This document shows, in pieces, positions 50,881 through 59,036 of a DNA stretch of 64,000 nucleotides. A program made the position numbers and the translations under genes. This DNA is from Planctomycetaceae bacterium (lineage in GTDB: Bacteria; Planctomycetota; Planctomycetia; Planctomycetales; Planctomycetaceae): assembly GCA_021732785.1 (NCBI GenBank), contig JAKFUG010000017.1, positions 115,352 to 179,351 on the forward strand, in the 5' to 3' direction. Numbering within the stretch: position 1 is the first letter of the stretch; the number at the start of each line of letters is the position of its first letter. A model generated the notes under the pieces. It saw only the letters and a list, made by a program, of their open reading frames with translations. It made no database searches and was not told where the DNA came from.

Positions 50881-53544
50881 TCAACCCTTGGCCGGAACGG
50901 CAGCCTGGTTCGTGGGCGATTCCAAAGCGAGGCGATTCAGATACTGCTCGATCCATTCCATCGCGGCGTGAACCTGATCGACCTGTACGAGAACGAGGTC
51001 GCCGGGCTGCATCAGGTCGAGTGTAGTTTCAATCGCGTAGCGCTCGTTCCCTTCCAGCTCGATGCACTCTTTCACACGGCTGGTCGGCTTGATGCCCTTC
51101 CGCAACAGCGCGGGGACTTCGCCCGGCTTCCGACCGCGGGCGCTGACATCCTGGAAGAGGACCCAGACATCGAACGCTTCGGCGACGAGTTCCCCTTGAG
51201 CGACGATGTCCTGATCGCGGCGGTCACCGGTCGCCGTGTAAAGGATCACGCGGCGTTCCGAGGGGAAGTGATTCAGGCCATCGATCAGCGCTCGCAACGC
51301 CGAGGTGTTGTGACCGTAATCGAGGACGATGGTCGCCCCGCGGAAATTGATGACGTTGAACCGGCCGGGAGCTTTTGACGGGTTCGCAGCAAACGTTTCC
51401 AAGGCGTGACGGATGATCTGGAACGGCACCCCGAGGGTCCATGCAGCGGCGGCGGCGGACATCGCGTTTTCCACCTGGAAGCCGATTGCGCCCCCCATCG
51501 TCATCGGCACGCCGGACAGGTCGGCGATCTTCGCTTCCCATGTCCCTTCGGCCGCGATGATGGCGTTGTCCCGCACGAACATCACCTTGCCCCCCTTGGC
51601 ACGGTGAGCCGCGAGGACCGGTTGATCCGCCGAACGGGCGAAGAAGAGCACTTTGCCGGGGCAGTAATCGGCCATTGCAACGACCAGCGGATCGGCGGCG
51701 TTGAGAACCGCGTATCCCGTGGATGCCACGTTTTCGATGATGACGCGCTTCGCCCGGGCGAGTTGTTCAACGGTGTCGATCCCCATCAGGCCAAGGTGAT
51801 CGCCCTCGCCGATGTTCGTCATGATCGCGGCGTCGCAGATGTCGAAGCCGAGACCTTCCCGAAGAATGCCCCCGCGAGCCGTTTCAAACGCGGCGGCTTC
51901 CACGGACGGATTGGCCAGCACCATGCGGGCACTTTGCGGGCCGCTGCAATCGCCGTCATCAATGCGGCGGTCGTCGAGATAAATCCCGTCGGTGCTGGTG
52001 AGACCGGTTCGTTTGCCCCAGCAACGCAGGATGTGGGCGGTCAACCGTGTCGTGGTGGTTTTGCCGTTCACCCCGCTGACGGCGACGGTCGGGATGCGAC
52101 CGCTGTCGTTGTTGGGGAACATCATGTTGACGATGGCTTCACCCACCGGACGGCCCTGGCCGAACGACGGTTCGAGGTGCATCCGTAGCCCCGGAGCGGC
52201 GTTGATCTCGATAATCACCCCACCTTGTTGTTCGAGCGGACGGCTGATGTCCTGGGCGATCACGTCGACACCGGCGATATCCAGGCCGACCATGCGGACG
52301 CCATCAATCACGCGCCCGGCCACTTCCGGATGCACGAGGTCCGTGACGTCGGTCGCCGAACCGCCGGTGCTGAGGTTCGCATTGCGGCGAAGCAACACGA
52401 CCTGACCGGCTGCCGGAACGGACATCGCCGCGAGACCCTGCTCCGACAAAACGCCCTGTGCGATGGCATCGAGCGGAATCTTGCTGAGGCACGTCGCATG
52501 ATGTTCGCCACGACGCGGGTCTTTATTCACTTCGTCGACGAGTTCGGAAATGGTGCGGCGACCGTCGCCGATAACCTGCGGCGGTTCCCGGCGAGCGGCG
52601 GCGACCAGCTTGTTACCGATGACGAGCAGACGGTAATCCGCCCCGAAGGCGTACTTCTCGACGATCACATCATCAGAGCGGGCGACCGCGGCGGCGTAAC
52701 CGGCAATGACTTGCTCCTTGGTGTGTAGATTCACTGCGACACCACGGCCCTGGTTGCCGTCTTTCGGCTTCACCACGACCGGGACGCCGATTTCCAGGGC
52801 GGCGACCCAGGCGTCTTCGGCATCGGCCACGGCGCGGCCGCGCGGAACCGGGACACCAATCGCCTGCAATAACTGCTTCGTGAGGTCTTTATCCTGCACG
52901 ATCGACTCGGAAACCGCGGAAGTGCGATCGGTCGCAGCGGCAAGAATGCGGTGTTGCTTCGATCCCTGGCCGAGTTGCACGAGGCTTTCTTCATTCAGCC
53001 GGCGGAAGGGAATTCCCCGTTTCACCGCGGCACGGACAATGGAGTAGGTGCTCGGACCGAGCCGCAGTTGCTGATCGAGATCGCGCAGTTCGGTAATCCG
53101 CGCGGCGAGATCGTAAGTTTGTCCCGCACGGACGGCCGTGACAAAGGCCATCGCGATTTCGAGGGCCTTCTTGCCGACCCGTTCTTCCCGGTATTGCACC
53201 GCGAGCTTGAACAGACCAGCCTGATGGCTTTCCGAGACGCGAACGAAATGGACTTCCGATCCGGCATTCAGTTGAACGACGGCGATACACCGGGCGATCA
53301 ATTCGGCCACCGCCAAACCGGAAGCGCGGGGCAGCAGCACGAGACCGCTGTCTCCTTCACCGTGACCATTGCACGGCAAGGGTTCCATCAATCGCGGCAG
53401 CTTCTGAACGAGCGCACCGCGGAACGCGTCCACTTCCGTGAACGTCCATGTCGTCATGGGGGTGAGATCGATCCAGACTTCCAGAACCGTGGACTGCGTC
53501 CAGGTGTTCGGTCCGCGCAACACCCGCGTGTTACGGATATCCAT
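50881..53544 (-). CDS. cphA: cyanophycin synthetase, paralog lacking the N-domain HxxEH motif
   Basis: The 887-residue protein starts at ATG 53544 behind AAGGAA. N domain: RVLRGPNTWTQSTVLEVW to about residue 160. ATP-grasp domain about 200-470: VVVKPKDGNQGRGVAVN, VEKYAFGADYRLLVIGNKLV, IIEINAAPGLRMHLEPS. Mur-ligase domain about 480-880: P-loop SGVNGKTTTTRL, TARGGILREGLGF, VLDYGHNTSALRALI, YTATGDRRDQDI. Both ATP sites are intact, so it should be able to add Asp and Arg to the polymer. The N-domain segment that reads HILEH in the upstream paralog is ELIAR here. It sits between that paralog and DUF1854. Confidence 0.93.
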   Translation of the reverse strand: MDIRNTRVLRGPNTWTQSTVLEVWIDLTPMTTWTFTEVDAFRGALVQKLPRLMEPLPCNGHGEGDSGLVLLPRASGLAVAELIARCIAVVQLNAGSEVHFVRVSESHQAGLFKLAVQYREERVGKKALEIAMAFVTAVRAGQTYDLAARITELRDLDQQLRLGPSTYSIVRAAVKRGIPFRRLNEESLVQLGQGSKQHRILAAATDRTSAVSESIVQDKDLTKQLLQAIGVPVPRGRAVADAEDAWVAALEIGVPVVVKPKDGNQGRGVAVNLHTKEQVIAGYAAAVARSDDVIVEKYAFGADYRLLVIGNKLVAAARREPPQVIGDGRRTISELVDEVNKDPRRGEHHATCLSKIPLDAIAQGVLSEQGLAAMSVPAAGQVVLLRRNANLSTGGSATDVTDLVHPEVAGRVIDGVRMVGLDIAGVDVIAQDISRPLEQQGGVIIEINAAPGLRMHLEPSFGQGRPVGEAIVNMMFPNNDSGRIPTVAVSGVNGKTTTTRLTAHILRCWGKRTGLTSTDGIYLDDRRIDDGDCSGPQSARMVLANPSVEAAAFETARGGILREGLGFDICDAAIMTNIGEGDHLGLMGIDTVEQLARAKRVIIENVASTGYAVLNAADPLVVAMADYCPGKVLFFARSADQPVLAAHRAKGGKVMFVRDNAIIAAEGTWEAKIADLSGVPMTMGGAIGFQVENAMSAAAAAWTLGVPFQIIRHALETFAANPSKAPGRFNVINFRGATIVLDYGHNTSALRALIDGLNHFPSERRVILYTATGDRRDQDIVAQGELVAEAFDVWVLFQDVSARGRKPGEVPALLRKGIKPTSRVKECIELEGNERYAIETTLDLMQPGDLVLVQVDQVHAAMEWIEQYLNRLALESPTNQAAVPAKG

Positions 53545-53799
53545 GTCGTTTCCTTCGATTTCTCAATCAGTCGCCACGGTTCGGTCGGACGATGGGCTTG
53601 TTCTTCAAGCCGCACTGCTCAGGCCTTGGGAAAATCCCAGAGCACTCGGCGTCTGCAAAGCGTCCGCACCCGGTGTGGGCGAATTGTGTTAGCGGCCTTG
53701 TGGTGTCGTTCCCGTCGTCCTGGCGAGTCGGGGGTGAAGGATTGTCTATTTCTTAAGCGAGCCAACGGAGCATCTTGCGTCACGGGCATCGCGGGGGAT
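53545..53799. other. 255-bp spacer between the two synthetase genes
   Basis: No gene is seen. The spacing is long for a tight operon, so the second synthetase may have its own promoter, but no convincing -35/-10 pair was found. Confidence 0.35.
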
Positions 53800-56448
53800 T
53801 CAGGCAACCGAAGTTGCCCATGTGCCGCCCTCCACTGGCGGCGATAAACCATCTGCGGGTTCCAGCCCTAACAGAGAATAAATCTTGCGCACTGTTCGCG
53901 GAATGGTGGACGATTGCACCACCAGCAACTCGCCGCGTCCGAGTTGTCGCCATGCCGTTTCGACCGCGGTACTCCAATCGGTGATTTCGCGAATCTCCTG
54001 GGTGCGAGTTGCCCCGTTGAGTCCCTCACGCAGCAATCCCACGATTTCACCGGCCGGCCGATCCTGGCCACCATCAATTTCACTCAGATAGACGCGATCG
54101 AAACCGTTTCCTAACAGCGCCCCCTGCGACCGAATGTCTTCCGACCGGCGGTCGCCTTCCGCCGAATACACAATGGTTCGCTGCGAGTGCGGAAAATTCT
54201 CAATCGCCGTCGTTAATGTCTCCAGTGCCAAGGCGTTACGTCCATCCATGATCACCAGGGTTTTGCCGCCCCCCTCCATCACACTGAAACGGCAAGGATT
54301 GTCCACCAGATTTCCCTGGAAGGATTGCAGACCCTGACAGATCACAGAAGGTGGGATATTCAAATGCCATGCCGCAGCGACAGCCGCAAGAACATTTTCG
54401 ATCTGAAAGGGGACGCGACCCCGGTGAGTGCAGGGGATTTCCTCGGCGGCAATCAGTTTTCGCTGGTCCTGTCCGTCACACAAAGTGATGTCACCATTTG
54501 TAAAAATGACGGCGCGTTTGCCGTTTTTACGATGTTCGACAATCACCGGATGCTGGGGATCCAGCGCGAAGAAGATTACGCTTCCGGCAGATAGTGCCGC
54601 CATTTCGGCGACCAGCGGATCGGCAGCGTTCAGGACCGCGGTTCCGTTAGGCATCACCACGTCCACGCCGCAGCGCTTCACTTTGTACATCTGCTCGGGC
54701 GTATGCAGGTCGTACTGTCCGAGGTGGTCGGCCGAACCGATGTTCGTCACGATCGCGACATCGCATTTGTCGAAGCCGAGGCCTTCCCGCAGGATGCCGC
54801 CGCGAGCGCACTCGAACACGGCCGCATCCACTAGCGGGTTGAGCAGCACGTTTTTCGCACTCCGCGGTCCGGCACAGTCGGCGAGTTCAATCGTGCGACC
54901 ATCGACGAAAATCCCGTCGGTGCAGGTCATCCCTACGTGCCGACCGGAAGCGCGCAGAATCGAGGTCACCAACCGCGTGGTGGTGGTCTTGCCGTTGGTG
55001 CCGGTGACGCAAACCACGGGGATGCGGCCGGTTTCGCCTTCCGGGAAGAGCGTGCCGACGATCGCTTCGCCCACCGGCCGCGGCTTACCAAACACCGGCT
55101 TGAGGTGCGGCAATAATCCGGGACCAGCATTCACTTCGACAAACCGTCCGCCCTGCGTATCGAGCGGCTGGGAAATGTCTTCCACCACGAGGTCCAACCC
55201 GGCGATATCGAGCCCGACTACCTGGGCCGCGAGCACGGCGTGCTCGGCGGTTGTCGGGTGTACGAGATCGGTGCAATCTTCCGACAGATTATCGTTCCGC
55301 CGGACAAGCAGTTTCACACCATCGGGGACGACATCGTTCGGGGAGTATCCCTGCCGCTGAATTTCCGCCAGGGTGACTGCGTCGATTAATACCGGGTTGA
55401 GCGGGCAGTCTTCCGTTTCCCCACGGCGCGGATCGGAATTGATCTGCACATCGATCAGCTTGGCAACCGTATGGAGTCCATCGCCGATGACCATCACGGC
55501 ATCGCCGCGCGCCGCCGCGATCAATTTTTTCCCGATGACCAGCAACCGGTGTTCGCGTCCGGGGGCGAATTCCTCGACGATGACGCCGGAGCCTTCGTTC
55601 AGCGCAACACCATATGCCTTCTTGATTTGCTGTTCGTCGGTGAGATCCATAAAAACGCCACGGCCGTGATTGCCATCGAGCGGCTTCACCACCACCGCTC
55701 CGTCAATTTTCTGGGCCGCGTCCCACGCATCTTCGGGGCTGTCGACCAATCGGCCTGACGGGACCGGCACGCCCGCCGACCGCAGCATCGATTTCGTCAG
55801 GTCTTTATCCTGGGCGATCGATTCGGCAATCGCGCTGGTTTGATCGGTTTCCGCGGTCCAGATGCGGCGTTGCCTGGCCCCATAGCCGAGTTGGACGAGG
55901 CTGCCGGAATTCAGTCGCCGCATTGGAATGTTTCGCAGCCGGGCCGCATCCACGATCGCCGCGGTCGACGGCCCCAGGCAGACGCGGTCCACCATGTCGC
56001 GGAGCGTCGTCAGTTCCGCTTCGACATGAAACGGCTGGTCAAACACGGCGGCGAGACACAATCGGTAACCGGCATCCAGGCACGCCCGGCCGACCGCTTC
56101 TTCCTTGTATTCGATCGCAACCTTATAGACACCTTCGACTTCAGTCTCACGCGCCCGGCCAAATCCAGAGGGAGTGCCCGCACGGTCCTGCAATTCGAGG
56201 GTGACGTGTTCCAGAATGTGGGCGAGGTAAGTCCCGCGGCGGAGGCGAATGAAAAACCCGCCCCGTTCCCCCGGACTGCAACGGTGTTCGATCATCCCCG
56301 GCAGCCACGACATCAACCGGTCGTTGAAGCCTGGCATGAGTTCCGAGGACGTGTCCTTGAGCGGTCCGAGATCGACCCACGCCTCCAGCACGGGGCGGCG
56401 GAGCCAGATATTGGGGCCGCGAAGGGCACGGACCTCAAGGATTTTCAT
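53800..56448 (-). CDS. cphA: cyanophycin synthetase with HxxEH-containing N domain
   Basis: ATG 56448 (MKILEVRALRGPNIWLRRPV) matches the conserved start of CphA; an upstream extension of 42 codons is rejected. The 882-residue protein has an N domain with THILEH-like H77-I-L-E80-H81 and LELQDRAGTPSGFGR, an ATP-grasp domain (VVVKPLDGNHGRGVFMD; FVEVNAGPGLLPHLKP) and a Mur-ligase domain (TGTNGKTTTTRLV; ECARGGILREGLGFD; VYSAEGDRRSEDI). In Mur motif III the usual DYGHN-type Asp-His reads IMDGRNALALETL, a notable change. It is expected to synthesise multi-L-arginyl-poly-L-aspartate or a related polymer. Confidence 0.92.
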   Translation of the reverse strand: MKILEVRALRGPNIWLRRPVLEAWVDLGPLKDTSSELMPGFNDRLMSWLPGMIEHRCSPGERGGFFIRLRRGTYLAHILEHVTLELQDRAGTPSGFGRARETEVEGVYKVAIEYKEEAVGRACLDAGYRLCLAAVFDQPFHVEAELTTLRDMVDRVCLGPSTAAIVDAARLRNIPMRRLNSGSLVQLGYGARQRRIWTAETDQTSAIAESIAQDKDLTKSMLRSAGVPVPSGRLVDSPEDAWDAAQKIDGAVVVKPLDGNHGRGVFMDLTDEQQIKKAYGVALNEGSGVIVEEFAPGREHRLLVIGKKLIAAARGDAVMVIGDGLHTVAKLIDVQINSDPRRGETEDCPLNPVLIDAVTLAEIQRQGYSPNDVVPDGVKLLVRRNDNLSEDCTDLVHPTTAEHAVLAAQVVGLDIAGLDLVVEDISQPLDTQGGRFVEVNAGPGLLPHLKPVFGKPRPVGEAIVGTLFPEGETGRIPVVCVTGTNGKTTTTRLVTSILRASGRHVGMTCTDGIFVDGRTIELADCAGPRSAKNVLLNPLVDAAVFECARGGILREGLGFDKCDVAIVTNIGSADHLGQYDLHTPEQMYKVKRCGVDVVMPNGTAVLNAADPLVAEMAALSAGSVIFFALDPQHPVIVEHRKNGKRAVIFTNGDITLCDGQDQRKLIAAEEIPCTHRGRVPFQIENVLAAVAAAWHLNIPPSVICQGLQSFQGNLVDNPCRFSVMEGGGKTLVIMDGRNALALETLTTAIENFPHSQRTIVYSAEGDRRSEDIRSQGALLGNGFDRVYLSEIDGGQDRPAGEIVGLLREGLNGATRTQEIREITDWSTAVETAWRQLGRGELLVVQSSTIPRTVRKIYSLLGLEPADGLSPPVEGGTWATSVA

Positions 56449-57199
56449 GGGAACAACTTCCAGACGGCGAGCGATCATCCGGGCGGGCAGGCGGGGCATC
56501 CGCCGATTCCCTGAACGGAAGCGGCACGCTGCGAGAGCAAGGGCATCATGTTCAAAACCGCTTTTCAGCCCCAAATTAAGGGCAATGCGGCCGACTCAGG
56601 ATGGCGAGAAAAAGCGAGAGGGTTGACAGGGACAGCAAACGCACGGTGGGACTCCGAAACACGTCAACCCAACCCAATCATGGATCGGTAACGCGGGGGC
56701 GGGCCGGACATCCTGTCTAACCAAGGCTGCGTATTATTACGGCAATTGGTCCATCATTCCATGACAAATTCCGCGCGGAACCGGATCAACCTCAACTTCT
56801 CGGGTCACCCCCCCCCAAACCGCATCGGCCGAAACCGCCGGTCTGAGCCGAATCTTTTAACATTTTGACCCATCGAACTTGAAACCCCGGGTAGTGGTCC
56901 GTTTGAAGAGTCGGGGCAGGGGCCCCGACCTAGGGATGCGAGAATCAACTGGAAATAATAGGTCGGGGCCCCTGCCCCGACATGTTTGGATTCAAACTGA
57001 CCCACTGCCCAACCCCGCATCTGTCGAGAGCGGCCAACGCTCGCCACGGGAGGTGCTCACAGAGTTTCGGGGCTGCAAGCCATCCTCTCCGCGACGATTC
57101 GTCACCGGATGCACCCTGACGATTCCAGAAGAGTCCCTTCGCCGCAAGCACCCGTGGTGGGTGCGTGGGCGTGGTATGAAAGCCGGATTTCCTCGAAAA
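56449..57199. other. 751-bp non-coding region beyond the cyanophycin synthetase start
   Basis: I see no gene. It must hold the synthetase promoter, which I could not place with confidence, and it includes the family E hairpin at 56905-56984. Short frames here carry no recognisable motif. Confidence 0.45.
56905..56984 (+). repeat. hairpin repeat, family E copy 2
   Basis: Arms AGTCGGGGCAGGGGCCCCGA and TCGGGGCCCCTGCCCCGAC are almost perfect complements with a loop of about 30 bases; each arm also contains its own GGGGCCCC core. Confidence 0.88.
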
Positions 57200-57628
57200 C
57201 TACTTCGACATCGCGTGCTTCAACATCTCGCGGCAGGATTTTTCGCACTTGCGGCATTCGTCGGCGCACTTCTTCATCATGGCGTCGTCTTTGTGCTTGT
57301 CGCATTGAGCCGCGCATTGCTTGCAGGCATCGGCGCAGGCGGTACAGATCAAGCTCGAGAACGGGCCTTGCCGTCCCACGATGCACGCCGCGGCGGCGCA
57401 ACTGGTCGCGCAGTCCTGACACGTCTGCAACGACGCCAGATGCTCTTTTTTCCCGTCTGCGAGCATCTTTGCACAATGGGCCGCGCATTGGTCGCAAGCC
57501 AGGGCGCAAGCACCGCAGGCTTTCGCACAGTCTTCGGAAGCGCTCATGTGGTGATCATCGGCCGCGTGTCCGAGGGGCAGTGTCGCGGCGGCAAACACAA
57601 CGGCGGTGGTAAGGCAAAGCCATTTCAT
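57200..57628 (-). CDS. exported Cys-rich four-helix copper-storage-like protein (Csp family)
   Basis: ATG 57628 (MKWLCLTTAVVFAAATLPLG) gives 142 residues with a Sec signal peptide ending near HAADD. The mature part is helical with 19 Cys in CxxxC / CxxC spacing: ACGACALACDQCAAHC, TCQDCATSCAAAAC, CTACADACKQCAAQC, CADECRKCEKSC. This matches the four-helix-bundle copper storage proteins (Csp/DUF326), which bind many Cu(I) ions inside the bundle; exported forms (Csp1-like) store copper in the periplasm. The copA-type ATPase at 17912 would complement it. Csp assignment is strong from pattern, metal binding inferred. Confidence 0.9.
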   Translation of the reverse strand: MKWLCLTTAVVFAAATLPLGHAADDHHMSASEDCAKACGACALACDQCAAHCAKMLADGKKEHLASLQTCQDCATSCAAAACIVGRQGPFSSLICTACADACKQCAAQCDKHKDDAMMKKCADECRKCEKSCREMLKHAMSK

Positions 57629-57975
57629 GATCATTCTCCAATGCACAAAGGATGTACGGGATGCGGGCATGCTGGCGTTCAGGCAAATTTCACGCCTTCT
57701 ATCAGGAAAGTGGCATAAGCCATAAGAAGCTCTCCTCTTGCGTCATCAGGAGTCGTGATTTTCTGTTCTGACGGCATTGCGTGGTTGATCATGCACCATC
57801 CTGACGGAATTCGGACCAGCCGGATGGGGGGCGGTTTCAATTCCTCTGGTCGCATTGGCGATGGGTCACGATAATCGCACGCCGATTTCTTACCGCGGAT
57901 TGTGGATGCCGCCGCACCAAAATCGTTCTACAAAACGGAACCTTGTGCTCACCGTGCTCTGGAAGGATTTCGCCG
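57629..57975. other. 347-bp divergent region between the Csp-like gene and the S51 peptidase gene
   Basis: No gene and no repeat family is seen. Promoters for both genes must lie here; I could not identify a copper-regulator dyad. Confidence 0.4.
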
Positions 57976-58833
57976 ATGCACGCTTTCGCCGGACTCTGCG
58001 TGGTCATGGTCTCGATCTGGAGTGGTGAACCTGCCGTCAGAAACGACAACGTCTTTGGACTTCCCGAAGCGATCTCTTCCACACAAGGGACGGTCATCCT
58101 CGGCGGGGGTGGCACGCTGGATGAAGAAGTCTATGAGGAGTTCATCGAACGGGCCGGAGGCAAGTCGGCGCGGATCGTGTTGATTCCTTCGGCGTATCCG
58201 TATGACGACCTGGCCCATGTGCGGCGAGCGTTCGGCGGCTGGCGGAACTACAACGTCGCCCGGTTCGATTTCCTGCACACCGATGACCCCGAAGTTGCCG
58301 ACTCGCCGAAGTTCACCCGCATGCTGGAACAGGCTACAGGGGTTTGGATTTCTGGCGGGGCGCAGGGCCGGCTGACGTACCGGTATGGCGAACGTCGAGT
58401 CGAGTCTTTGCTGCGGGAGATCGTGGCGAAAGGAGGCGTTGTCGGGGGAACATCCGCCGGGGCGTCGGTGATGTCCGGGTTGATGATTCGCTATGGATCG
58501 CCGACCGAAGCCGTGCTCGACCGCGGGTTCGGGATCGCCGCGCGGGTGGTCATTGATCAGCACTTTTCCGAACGGGGCCGCTTCCCGCGGTTGCTGGGAG
58601 TGCTGGAAGACAACCCCGGTCATTTGGGGGTCGGAATCGATGAAAACACAGCGGCCTTTCTGCAAGGCAACCATGTGCGCGTTGTCGGTGACGGTCGCGT
58701 GACGCTCTGCATTGGTCCGCGCCGCAATGGCGAAGGGACCACGCTGCACCGGTTGAAAGGGGGCGAAGAAGCTGAACTCTTCGTCAGCCGCCCGTCCGTT
58801 CGGACCGAAGTTTTGGACTTGCGCCGCAAGTAG
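57976..58833 (+). CDS. exported S51-family peptidase, probable cyanophycinase
   Basis: ATG 57976 follows GGAAGG by nine bases. The 285-residue product has an N-terminal hydrophobic segment (MHAFAGLCVVMVSIWSGEPA), suggesting export. The S51 core is clear: TVILGGGGTLDEEVYEEFIE near residue 38, ARIVLIPSAYPYDD, GVWISGGAQGRLTYRYG near residue 125 and the nucleophile Ser160 in GGVVGGTSAGASVMS; VVIDQHFSERGRFPRLLGVL with the conserved DQHF loop marks cyanophycinases. It would cleave cyanophycin to beta-Asp-Arg dipeptides, outside the cytoplasm if the signal is real. It lies 1.5 kb from the synthetases on the other strand. Confidence 0.83.
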   Translation: MHAFAGLCVVMVSIWSGEPAVRNDNVFGLPEAISSTQGTVILGGGGTLDEEVYEEFIERAGGKSARIVLIPSAYPYDDLAHVRRAFGGWRNYNVARFDFLHTDDPEVADSPKFTRMLEQATGVWISGGAQGRLTYRYGERRVESLLREIVAKGGVVGGTSAGASVMSGLMIRYGSPTEAVLDRGFGIAARVVIDQHFSERGRFPRLLGVLEDNPGHLGVGIDENTAAFLQGNHVRVVGDGRVTLCIGPRRNGEGTTLHRLKGGEEAELFVSRPSVRTEVLDLRRK

Positions 58834-59036
58834 CGCGAAGCTGCGCGGGTCGTGCGGATGATGCCGGTCATGTGGGCGCGGACGAACGACGAATCGGTGT
58901 GGCGAATTCGTTGTTGTTCGCGTGGAACGGCCGCCGAACGCTCGCGTCTGGTCCGAACTGTGAATACCATACATCGATCTCGGCCGATGTCTCTTCGGCC
59001 GCACTCAACCTGATAGCCCGCTTGAGATGTGTATCG

